DNA of 64,000 nt from Pollenia angustigena (Eukaryota; Arthropoda; Insecta; Diptera; Polleniidae). Positions within the stretch are counted from its first letter, which is position 1; each line of letters starts with the position of its first letter. The notes under the pieces were generated by a model, which did not search any database, was not told the origin of the DNA, and was given only the letters and a program-made list of their open reading frames with translations. Shown here in pieces: positions 43,528-53,073 of the stretch. Location: the NCBI GenBank assembly GCA_930367215.1, contig OV884060.1, positions 11,178,001-11,242,000 of the forward strand. Reading direction: 5' to 3'. The translations under genes were made by a program, and so were the position numbers.

Positions 43528-44635
43528 ACACGTAGAGAAAAAATATGGTTGGGCATGGTTACGGCAACAACACTATGTTTAATGTAACAATATATTGTTG
43601 TTGTACACAAATAATTGTTATTTTTATTTAATATCAACAATATTATAGTTACTGTAAACATATCAATGTTTATCGCAATTATGAATTTGAGTATTGTTGA
43701 CCGAAAAATAATTATTTTTCTAACAACTTAATTATTATAACGTTCTAAACATATTATATTTCTCACAACCATATCATGATATTTAATAGCCATAACATGA
43801 TAACTTTCTATACATTTATCATATTATGTTAAAGATGCAATCAAACTATTTTTACTCTAATCATATTATGTTAGCGACATTTGTAAAATAATTTTGCAGC
43901 AGTTGTGTCGTTTTTTTATTTGTGAGCGGTTAAACAATTAAAAGATAAAATTCCATAAAAAAAAATAAGTCTAAAGAAATTAAAATATTAGCGGAGTTCA
44001 TTCAAGTATTAGTGATGTAATAGTGCAAATGCAAAATATCATAGTTTTTTTGTAAAATCCAACAACAACACACACAGAGATTTCGTTATATTTTATAAAA
44101 GTGCTACGATATTTCATCAATATCTTAAAATCGAAAAAATGGACACACGCGGTTGCCCATGAATTTGCTCTTTTGCAAGCCTTATATTGAACTCCGCTAT
44201 TTGATTAACATTAAGAAAAATTGTAAAAAGCCACAAAATAAAAAATCAATGCAAAAATATTTCAATTTATTTTGTATTTTTATGACAGCTATGAAAGGTG
44301 CTGTATCATAATATGATTGCTTCTAAATTTATTATGATTAACATGATGATAATATGATTACTTCTTAGCTTATTATGATTAACATGACAATAATATGATT
44401 AATTTCTTAGCTTATTATGATTAACATGACAATAATTTGATTACTTCTTAACTTAGTATGATTAACCGAATAATAATATGATTAAGGGAAAAATATTATG
44501 ATGACATATTGCGAGTATATTTAGTCATAATATGATTCAATAATAAACTTAATATGGTGACTACAATCATAATTCTTATCATAATATGTTGCTCTTAGAA
44601 TATGTTTACCACAACCATGTTTTTTCTTTGCGTGT
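43528..44635. mobile_element. ACAC-ended element with interior made of CATATTATGATTA iterations
   Basis: Left terminus ACACGTAGAGAAAAAATATG and right terminus (complement) ACACGCAAAGAAAAAACATG are inverted repeats, both continuing GGTTG. The interior is dominated by diverged forms of AATATGATTA, CATATTATG and TTATTATGATTAACATGA. They occur in both orientations, densest at 43740-43880 and 44300-44600. There is no transposase. A copy of the same terminal style ends at 45974, 52067 and both edges of 62127-63141. Confidence 0.7.
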
Positions 44636-45109
44636 ATGGGACGTAAGATTTACTTTTGACCAACCAGCATAACATTTTGACATGACATAGTTACTATCGT
44701 AAGAGTTCTGTGGCAATAAGGAAAAAGTGTTTTTTTTTAAGTTTGTTGGAAAGCAAATGTAAGCTTTGAAATTTATTTTTTGCAATATATTCTAATTCTA
44801 GTTAAACCATCACTTCTCTTTGGTTATGGTTTTTTTTAAGTTTTTAAACCTTAATTGTCCCAACGTCACAGATCGGCAATAAGCTTAAGGTTTTATTCGA
44901 AATGTTATTGCACATTGGAAAAAATAAGCAAAACGTAATTTGGCTATAACTTCCTTAAAAGTTGTTCAAAAAAAGGCATGGACAAGGGTACTCTTTAACA
45001 TGGAGATAGCAAAGGTGCCATAAACTCAAAATTTTTCTTAAGTTGAATTAAGCAATTTTTCCAAATTTAATCTAAATATCAACATAATAAGATGGGTTAT
45101 AGATACAAC
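44636..45109. other. Noncoding interval
   Basis: No supported feature. Confidence 0.4.
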
Positions 45110-45385
45110 GGCTCTATTCTGGAAAGATGCTTGTATTGGGGCTATGTAAACTTATAGACAGATTCTCAGGCTCAGGCTTGGTTCTTGTGAAAGTTAGAAC
45201 CTTTGTAACAAATTTAATTAAATTATCTCCTAAATTGCGAACTGTACTTTGAGCACAAAGTTTCTTATAGACAGCGAGCCAGACAGCCGGACGGACATCG
45301 TTAGGTCTATTCAGAAAAAGATCCTGAGTCGATCGGTATACTGAAAGAGCAGACCAATAGCACAATTGTGGTGTGGGCATAAAGA
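45110..45385 (+). repeat. ATACCC-type dispersed repeat, copy G (right part only)
   Basis: AGCCAGACAGCCGGACGGAC then ATCGTTAGGTCTATTCAGAA, GTCGATCGGTATACTGAAAG and ATTGTGGTGTGGGCATAAA match the right half of copy H (58800-58985). The left half is absent. The 88-residue minus frame across it is incidental. Confidence 0.65.
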
Positions 45386-45464
45386 TGTAAGCTAACTACA
45401 CTTTTAACTACTAAGGGACAGTAAAGTGCAGACAAAAAATTCTCCAAAATTTTTCACCAATTAA

Positions 45465-45776
45465 AGCATTGGCCCTTTAACGAACATAAAGCTATTCGAG
45501 AAAAGTAATAATTTTAGCTATTTAATGTGAATCTGTTACCGCCAAAAAAGCATATTTTGAAATTAAACCAAAAAAAATTTATTTTTTGGAATTTTTTTGG
45601 GACAAATGTGTCCCAAAACCGAACCGAACTTGTTTTAATTTAAACACATTAATAAAAGACACGTTTAAGAGCTACCTAAATTAAAATGGCACCCATTCTT
45701 TTTTCATAATTTAGTTATTCAATTTTTTTTTTTTTTTGTTGGGACACCGGTGTCCCCGTGGTCATCAAAGGGTTAA
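45465..45776. mobile_element. Possible piggyBac-like terminus with GGGACACCGGTGTCCC palindrome
   Basis: On the minus strand, TTAA (45773-45776) is followed by CCCTTTGATGACCACGGGGA then CACCGGTGTCCC. CCCTTT next to TTAA is the usual piggyBac end. A related hairpin GGGACAAATGTGTCCC lies at 45599-45614. The left terminus (GGCCCTTTAACG at 45470) is a poor match, so only one end is convincing. Confidence 0.4.
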
Positions 45777-45974
45777 TCAAAAATAAAATCAGTTTTAATT
45801 AAAAACTTTATTTCGTGAATTAAACGTATAATAAAGTGAATTTAACGTTTAATCACGTTAACTTAACGTTTAATTGATACTATTAATTTGTTTTCTCGGG
45901 CAAATTCAATTAATTTTTTAATTAACATCACAAGTTTTTTAATTGAAAAACATTTTTATTTTTTTCTGTGTAGA
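45777..45974. mobile_element. ACAC-type terminus with CGTTTAATT iterations
   Basis: Ends TTTTTTTCTGTGT (complement ACACAGAAAAAAA). The preceding 200 bp repeats AATTAAACG, ATTTAACGTTTAATCACGTT and TTTAATTGA in both orientations. This copies the design of 43528-44635 with a different motif. The left end was not found. Confidence 0.45.
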
Positions 45975-47339
45975 AAATAGGGTTATTTATATAATATCCG
46001 AAAAGTGGCTTAATAAATAAAATATTCAAAAGCCAAATTAAAATCAATCATCATTATAAAAGCTAAGAGTTTACAGCAGAATAGAGAAGCAACTAATTGT
46101 TTACATCAGAACTGCAGGGTTTTTAGTAATTTCGTATTTTAACGTGTATACAAATGTTAATAAACACAGACACATAATGTGATAATAAAGTAAATAAACA
46201 GTGTATAAAGAAACATATACATATACATACATGCATAAATGTATTTAATTTTATTTATTTGTATTTATTTTTGTTTTGGTCATACAAATTTCTCATACAT
46301 ATGTATGTACACGTAGCAGCTTATATACACAAACACTTGTGCATATTAAATACACATTTATCAAGACATAGAACATGTTTTAAAAATGACTATGTATGTA
46401 TATTAATTTCTACATATACAATCTAAGTATTAAATAAATTACTTTCGTAAACAAATCATAACCAAAGATAAAATGTCCAGCTTAAATTCTAAAAGTCTTT
46501 TTATTTGGATTTTTTTTCCATTTGTTTTTATATCACATAAAGGACATACTCATGCACATCTTTTTAAATAAATATATATAAATTCTCAAGAAAAATATTT
46601 ATACAAGAATTGTCTATTATTGTACATAACTTTGAAATGTTTTTTAAGATTTTATTTATGTTTTCTAACTAAATATAGAAAAAAATGACTAAATTATGTA
46701 AGGAATTTGAAAAAGTAACTAGAGATTTTTGCTGGAATGTTATAGAGAATTTAAAGTAAATATTTTTACAAAAAAAAAAACATTTACAAACACAATCGAA
46801 GAATTGAATTATTATTTGATTATGTAAAATCATAAAAGTAATTCTTTTAATTGATTAAGTTTATTTGTTTAATGAAATCGATAGTTTTATAGTTTAATTT
46901 CCTTTGATATTAAAAAAGGATGCAAAGAATAAGGTAAAAGCAGCCCTAAAATATGATTTTTATATTAATTTTAAAACAACTTACATTTTCAGGAAAATCT
47001 TTAAAATTAATCATTTTAAAAATGTTATATAATTTAACAGAGTTTCTACAAAAAAAAACTTTTAAAAGCAGATTTTAAATATCCGTTTTTAAAGACCTTT
47101 CGTAACAGGTATTTTTTTTTTAATAAAGTATAAACTTGAAATATATAAATAAATAATTATTTTTAATACTTTTAAAAATAAAAAAAATATTTGTTCAATA
47201 CTAATGTGCATATTTTGGGCTATTAAAAGAGGTCTTAAAAAATGGTAAAAAAAAATATATTTACTTCACATTTCAAAAACTTTAAGAATAAAGTACCATT
47301 TTAAAATTGATTTCCAAAAAAAAACAAGAAAAAAAAATG
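45975..47339. other. AT-rich noncoding interval
   Basis: ATACATAC/TATGTATG words, A-runs. No gene or bounded repeat was supported. Confidence 0.45.
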
Positions 47340-47530
47340 CTGTTTCTGAAGGTACTCTTTGAAAAAGGTATTTCTTCAAAAAAAGTACTTTTCGTAACTG
47401 ATACTTTTTTTAAAGGTACTTTTTGAAAAAGGAATTGCTTTGAAAAAAATGGTACTTTTTGTAATAGGTACTCTAGAGAAAAAGTACTTTTTTCAGAGAC
47501 ATTTTTTTTAAAATGCAGTTTTTTAAAAAG
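47340..47530. repeat. Degenerate form of the 48-kb minisatellite
   Basis: Words such as AAAGGTACTTTTTGAAAAAG, AAAAAGTACTTTTCGTAAC and GGTACTTTTTGTAATAGG recur irregularly. They use the same GGTACTTTTT-GTAA core as the clean array at 48063-48597. It is interpreted as an older or seed version. The 83-residue minus frame is repeat-derived. Confidence 0.6.
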
Positions 47531-47581
47531 CATTTCCTTTTTTATAATATACTTGCTTAAATGACCGTACTAAATAAAGCG

Positions 47582-47965
47582 ATTTTGCCTCTTAAGTCGG
47601 CAACACTTTTTGTTGTAACAAACCCTAATAAATATTCCTAAAGAAAAGTACTATAATTTTCAAGTCAATTTTCTGTAAAGTATTATTAAAAAAAACCGAG
47701 CCGAACTCGTTTACAAAAGAATTCTGTGATGAGACTTGCATATAAAAGTTTTGATTTCTGTCAACAACTTTAAACATACATAATGACATCATTCAAAAAA
47801 TTAAATTATGCAGCATTGTTTGATTTTCTTTGTAAATATCGCGTATAAAAATAATCTTTATATATGTTATACTCTCTCTGTATGAAGTGAATGAGCGATA
47901 TGAATTTAACAAACGAAAATTCATTGTCATATAAATTCAAAAAAATAAAATAAATATACATATAT
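47582..47965. repeat. Segment duplicated at 49994-50310, copy 1
   Basis: GTCGGCAACACTTT, CCCTAATAAATATTCC, GTTTACAAAAGAATTCT and AACGAAAATTCATT appear in the same order and spacing in the second segment. Copies differ by substitutions and a few indels. Copy 2 has an extra ATTAATAGATTTTAAATAAAC patch and copy 1 an extra patch of about 80 bp (47780-47880). Confidence 0.8.
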
Positions 47966-48062
47966 TTTAACTAATAGAATCTGGGAATTTATTGCTCATG
48001 ATGAGTAATTTTGATAATTTCTAGTCCGACGTAGAAATATTTTAAATTAAACAACGTATTTT

Positions 48063-48597
48063 TTTGTAAAAACACTCTTTCGTAAAAGGTACTTTTCTGT
48101 AAAAGGCACTTTTTTGTAAAAGGTACTTTTTTGTAAAAGGTACTTTTTTGTAAAAGGTACTTTTTTGTAAAAGGTACTTTTTTGTAAAAGTTACTTTCTT
48201 GTAAAAGGTACTTTTTTGTAAAAGGTACTTTTTTGTAAGAGGTACTTTTTTGTAAAAGGTACTTTTTTGTAAAAGGTATTTTTTTGTAAAAGGTACTTTT
48301 TTGTAAAAGGTACTTTTTTGTAAAAGGTACTTTTTTGTAAAAGGTACTTTTTTGTAAAAGGTACTTTTTTGTAAAAAGTACTTTTTTGTAAAAGGTACTT
48401 TTTTGTAAAAGGTACTTTTTTGTAAAAGGTACTTTTTTGTAAAAGGTACTTTTTTGTAAAAGGTACTTTTTTGTAAAAGGTACTTTTTTGTAAAAGGTAC
48501 TTTTTTGTAAAAGGTACTTTTTTGTAAAAGGTACTTTTTTGTAAAAGGTACTTTTTTGTAAAACGTACTTTTTTGTAAAAGGTCCTTTTTTCAAAAA
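48063..48597. repeat. 17-bp minisatellite GTAAAAGGTACTTTTTT, about 31 units
   Basis: Nearly identical 17-bp units run head to tail with rare single-base variants (for example GGTATTTTTTT at 48276 and GTAAGAGG at 48236). Because 17 is not divisible by three, the minus strand cycles through all frames and encodes a 17-residue period (KKYLLQKSTFYKKVPFT). Two overlapping frames of 201 and 140 codons result, an artefact of a stop-free unit. Central homogeneity with variant edges suggests recent expansion. Confidence 0.95.
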
Positions 48598-48810
48598 CCA
48601 CTTTCTTTAACAAAATTTTCTTTTAACAAATAGTAACTGGGAATTATTTCCTTCCGAAGGTAACTTTATATTATATTCAACATTTTTCATTTTTCGAATT
48701 TATTCTATGAGCTAAATTTCAGTTATGTATATTATAAAGCTTTTTTGTAATAGTTCTATTCCTACAATTTTTCAGAAATGACTTTATATAATATATTCAT
48801 TTGAATATAT

Positions 48811-49503
48811 TGTTACGTTTTTTCCTTTAATAAACGCGTTTGAGTTCTTTTAATTGTAAATCCGAATAAAAACACACACTTATTCAACTTAACAAACTTT
48901 ATTGAAATTAATTATTTTGTTCACAATTTTTAAGTCTGTGTTCGTACGTCTCATGTCTTATTGACAAGATTGCTACTTTATAGGCGAGAGGGACAAGGGG
49001 AAAAGAAACGAGTACACAGATGCATGTACTGTTTTGCTTTCTTATTCGTTGTTTAATTTTGTTTTTGTTTTCAATTTCAAATAAAACAAAATAAAAAACA
49101 TGTCGTCAACATGACATGAATCATTTGAATACCAATTCATATTCAAAGAAGAAAAAGGAAGAATCTTGTCAATAAGACATGAGCCGTATGAACTCAGACT
49201 TAGTTACGAACAGAACCGTTTCTCAAAACAAACTCAACTAATTATTCATGAGTAACGCCTTTTTATATTTCATAGCTATTTCTAAATTTTTCCTGAACCT
49301 TCCTGTAATAACTATTTATTATGTTCTAAAACCATTTCTAGAAATGACTGGGAAATTCATGTTGGAATTATTTTAAAACAACAGTTGTGTTGAAAATTAT
49401 ACATGATAATTTTAAGTAACTAATATAACATAAAACTATATCGTACAAGATAACTTATAACTATAACCATAAATAATTCTTAGTTAATTAAACTTTCGTA
49501 ACA
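48811..49503. mobile_element. Solo LTR (gypsy-type), carrying a MITE
   Basis: Begins TGTTACG and ends CGTAACA, the TG...CA ends of an LTR with a 7-bp inverted repeat. A second copy at 56589-57005 shares TTAATAAACGCGTT, ACACACTTATTCAACTT and TTCTAGAAATGACTGGGAAA. Both insertions follow ATAT. No internal retroelement coding sequence lies next to it, so it is a solo LTR. A 270-bp palindromic insertion at 48930-49202 is absent from the second copy. Confidence 0.75.
48930..49202. mobile_element. Palindromic MITE within the LTR
   Basis: TAAGTCTGTGTTCGTACGTC then TCATGTCTTATTGACAAGAT is mirrored by ATCTTGTCAATAAGACATGA then GCCGTATGAACTCAGACTTA. The second LTR copy runs ACAATTGTAAGTTACGAAC without it, defining both borders. 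It shares TCTTATTGAC-AGATTGCTACTTTATA with the MITE at 63531-63672. Confidence 0.85.
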
Positions 49504-49566
49504 AAATTTTATATTATTTTGTTTTAATGATTTTTTTTATATTTGATAATAATTGAATTGCGCTTC
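49504..49566. other. Short noncoding spacer
   Basis: AT-rich, nothing to report. Confidence 0.4.
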
Positions 49567-49996
49567 TACCCAGCGGTAACTAGAATGAGTAAAGAGGCCT
49601 AATAGAAGGCCTTATTTAGCAGTCACAAGCAGCCAGAAGCCCTTCTCGCCGCATTCCATACTTATTTATTTTTTACATAGGTTGTCATTGGGCGCAAGGC
49701 CTTCCACACTTCCTTTAAAAACAACTTCGATCCCTTCTCAAAGAGGGGAGTAAGGAAGGTCTCTAAAAATAAAAAGTAAATAAAACTGAACACCTTCCTT
49801 TCTCCCTTCTCAAAGAAGGGAGTAGCGAATGTGTACTGAATATTTCAGAAGGTCTTTTAAAAAGAAGTTTATACCTTCTAGAAGGCATACTTCTGAAGGC
49901 AGGATATCATGCGAAGAGAATCTTTTAGAAAGGAGTATAGAGGCCTTCAAAAAGGCCTGCAACTTGCGGTCCTTTCAATATTTACCGCTGGGTAAA
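49567..49996. mobile_element. MITE with TACCCAGCGGTAA ends and GAAGGCCTT interior
   Basis: CTACCCAGCGGTAACTAG at 49567 is mirrored by TTTACCGCTGGGTAAAG ending at 49996-49998. The interior is packed with short palindromic words: GAAGGCCTTA, AAGGCCTTCC, CTTCTAGAAGGC, AGGCCTTC, AAAGGCCTG. CCCTTCTCAAAGAGGGGAGT also occurs twice. There is no transposase; the 74-codon frame is incidental. Confidence 0.75.
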
Positions 49997-50310
49997 GTCA
50001 GCAACACTTTCTATTGTATAGGTAATTCGCAGCTAAGACACAAGCCCCAATAAATATTTCCAAAGAAACGTTTATCAATTTTAAAGCCAATTTTCTAAAA
50101 AGTATTATTTAAAAAAAAAATTAATAGATTTTAAATAAACTAAATAGCCCCCAGCCGGTTTACAAAAGAATTCTTTGATGTGGCTTGCAAATAAAACTTT
50201 TAGTTTCTATCAACAACTCTGAACATATGAATTTAACAAACGAAAATTCATTTTCATATAAATTCAAAAAATAGCAGCTAAAACAACTTTCAAAATAAAT
50301 ATATTTTAAA
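49994..50310. repeat. Segment duplicated from 47582-47965, copy 2
   Basis: See copy 1. It begins at the edge of the TACCCAGCGG element, with GTCAGCAACACTTTCTATTG, and ends CATATAAATTCAAAAAA. Confidence 0.8.
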
Positions 50311-51555
50311 TGAAACATATTTTTTTTTTTTTTTTTTGTTTTATTAAACAAAAAGGAATTGAAATGTTACACAGACATAAAACAAACAACCCTAAAACTA
50401 TGCCACAATTATTTGCATGGAAAACACATAGTTTACCAAAAAAATAATAATTTATATACATATATATGTACATAAACAATTTTTACGAATATTTTTTTTT
50501 AATGAAATAAAACAAAACAACTCTATATAGAAGTTGATGTTTTTTTGTGAAAAATAGTTTAAACAAAGATTTGCGTAAAACAAATAGAAAAGGAGAGAAG
50601 AGTATAAAATATACAAAAGTAATTGAAAAGCATACATTTTGGGTTTGTTAAGCATACATTTAGGGTTAAATAATTTCTTTTTGCTAAATAAAAATGAAAA
50701 TTCATGTTTTTTTTTTGTAATATTAATGAAAAAAACTTTCGTTAAATTATTTATAACTTTTTGTGTTGCCTTTATTGAATTTTTGAATTTATGTTTAACG
50801 CTTACATATTATATATATTTTTTTTTTATCTCAACAAAGTAAAAATGAATTTTTTTTTTTAGTATCCTTTATCGTTTTTCTTTTTTTTCATTATAAAAAT
50901 AGGCTTTATATCCTTACAATTATTTCAGCTAAACAGAACGACAAAACCATTTGCTATGTGTAACAAACCATCATAAAACTCTTGACAAAGTATTTACAGA
51001 ACAGCTGAGTAGAAAAAAATAAATTTTTATTAACACCAAAAATAATATTTGCCAAAATCTACAAAACGATTTTCCTTTTCCAAGACAAAAAAAAAATAAA
51101 TCTAATAATTTTGCCCCTTTTTGGTAGGACAAAATTTACCCAGTACTTAATGACATTTACACAATACGTTTGATGAGACTTTGAGTCAAAAAAGGCACTT
51201 GAATATACACTTGGAAAACGATTATTTGAAGGCAATCATTTTATGTTTAGTGAATAATCAAAAATGTTATACCAAAGGATGTTTTTAGCAAGATATAATT
51301 TACAAACGGGTTAGCTATAACACGATTTGTCATACTGAGCTCACTTTTTGACATCTATATTCGGTGTTCTCTGGAAAATCATTTTGAATAGCTTCAGGCT
51401 TGAACAATGCTACCATATTACCCAAATTTACATTAACAATTAGTCAGGTATGGAGTAAAACTAATGAACAACAGACCCTACAAACTCCATTACAAACAAA
51501 CAAAATGTACCCTCTGGTGCATTTTACATGCATATGGCAGCATCTAACCTTATTT
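50311..51555. other. AT-rich noncoding interval
   Basis: Poly-T (50320-50337, 50819-50827, 50852-50861) and AT-rich sequence. No gene is supported. 51400-51555 may contain decayed upstream parts of the mariner relic below. Confidence 0.45.
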
Positions 51556-51861
51556 CTTCTAAAATTAAGCCGATGGCATTCATCCGGACGAGACTTGATT
51601 TAAACAGAATGTCGCTACGTGCCATATGGCGACCTCAATCATCGACTTATTAAAATCTAACAGTTAACACCTCTCGACTATTTCCTGTGGGGATACTGGC
51701 TGGCTGATAAGCCAGCAACAACTGAAGCCAAAATCGTCCATGTTGTTCGTGACATACGGCCAGCAATGCTCGAAAAAGTTGCCCGAAATTGGCGGTCTAG
51801 TATTCGCATTGCAAGGAATAGGCGTAGTGCCGATATATCTAAAATAATTTTCAATTGTTAT
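51556..51861 (+). pseudogene. Third mariner-type transposase relic, C-terminal end
   Basis: LTPLDYFLWGYWLADKPATT starts at about 51666 and AKIVHVVRDIRPAMLEKVAR follows, then NWRSSIRIARNRRSADISKI to a TAA near 51861. This is the conserved end of mariner transposases, including the LTPLDYFLWG block with the third catalytic residue just upstream. That upstream region (TGGCGACCTCAATCATCGAC, then about 15 inserted bases) is disrupted. Earlier motifs are only guessed from D-G...DET near 51572. It differs from the 18.4/36.9 kb family in its tail. Confidence 0.75.
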
Positions 51862-51894
51862 TAAAGAAAACACTTTGTTTATTCAAATTTAATT

Positions 51895-52067
51895 GATTTT
51901 TTTTATTTTTTGAACATGTCCAAGTTCAATCGGGCTTAAAAAACATTCTTTATTAAACAAACGGCTTAAATTTTTAATTACTATTAATTTTAATTAAACT
52001 TAATACAATAAAAAAATTTCTCAAATTTAAATACAGGTAATCTGTTTTTTTTTTTCTCAGTGTACCT
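51895..52067. mobile_element. ACAC-type terminus with TTTTAATTA iterations
   Basis: Ends TTTTTTTTTTTCTCAGTGT (complement ACACTGAGAAAAAA). It is preceded by TTTTTAATTACTATTAATTT and TAATTAAACTTAATAC words. It has the same layout as at 45777-45974. No left end was found. Confidence 0.4.
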
Positions 52068-53053
52068 TATGTATATCCTATAATGATTTTCAACATTATC
52101 TTCACATAAGTAATAACAGCAAAATTGAAAAGAAAAAAAAACAAGAAACAAATTGTTTCCAAAATATACTTATGGCAGATCATTAGGATCTGCTTGTTCA
52201 TTAGGTAACACATGTGAGGACTTGGCCTGTTACTCTACACTCCTTGTTTTCCCTTACTGTAAACTAATTTGCTATTGTACTCGTGCCTACAAATATAAAC
52301 TTTTTTATTTCCCCACCTTAAAAAAACTCACGTTTTTATGTGACACATTTTTTCTTTTTTTTTTTTTTTTTTTTTTTTACTCGATTTAGAAAAATTGTTA
52401 AAAAATTTGTTCACATCATCGAAGTGTTATAACATTTGTTTAGGAAATAGCACGAGTTATAACGCACACATACACCAACATAAGTTTGTATTGTTTATTT
52501 AACTACCAATCCATAAACACTTTGTAGATGTTGGTATATGATTCGTTATTATTGTTTCTAGACAATTGTAAAAAAGTTTGTTGTTTTTTTTCCAATGTAT
52601 TTTCGGTTTGTTAGTAGAGAAAAAAAAAAAGAATAAAAAATTCAAACAACAACAAAAATAAATGTTAGAAAATCTAAAAAAATAAACAAAAACGTAACGA
52701 AATGTATAACAGTTGTTGTTGCAACAATGTACAACATATGTTGTCAATGAAATGTTTATTGCTAATGTTTTACGATCTTATTTTGTTGCCGTTGCTGTTG
52801 ATAGTTTAGAATCATAAAAAATAAAAAGAAAACAAAGTTTTATACGACATCACAAATTGTTAAAAAAAAAAAAAAAGATTTAAAGCATACTTTGAAGGCA
52901 ATATTAGGTTTTTATAAACTCAAGCATACTTTCAGGAGTTTATGGGTAAAAATATGTGTTGTAAAAACATAAATGTGAATTAAATTTTATATAAATACGC
53001 AGATTACATAGAAATATTTTAAGCAAATGTTAACTTTTATTTTATACCATTTT
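52068..53053. other. Noncoding interval
   Basis: Poly-T at about 52354-52378, TTG/CAA-rich sequence near 52640-52800, and poly-A at 52861-52875. No feature was supported. Confidence 0.45.
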
Positions 53054-53073
53054 GGGGGGGGGGGGGGGGGGGG
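53054..53073 (+). repeat. 20-base poly-G run
   Basis: Twenty consecutive G in a window where G runs otherwise rarely exceed five. A shorter run of eight occurs at 53693-53700, at the equivalent position in the array that follows. Length may be unreliable in sequencing. Confidence 0.8.

Noticed and set aside
45465..45776. Complete piggyBac element
   Set aside because: Only the right TTAA-CCCTTT end is convincing; the left end does not match, so it is kept as a low-confidence terminus.
47989..48613. Two overlapping minus-strand frames of 201 and 140 codons rich in K, F, Y, T
   Set aside because: They are the translation of the 17-bp minisatellite, open in all frames because the unit has no stop; no start context, splice or conservation argument supports a protein.
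53054..53073. Poly-G run as a biological quadruplex signal
   Set aside because: Not claimed as functional: long homopolymer G can be a sequencing or assembly artefact, although the in-phase shorter run at 53693 argues it is partly real.
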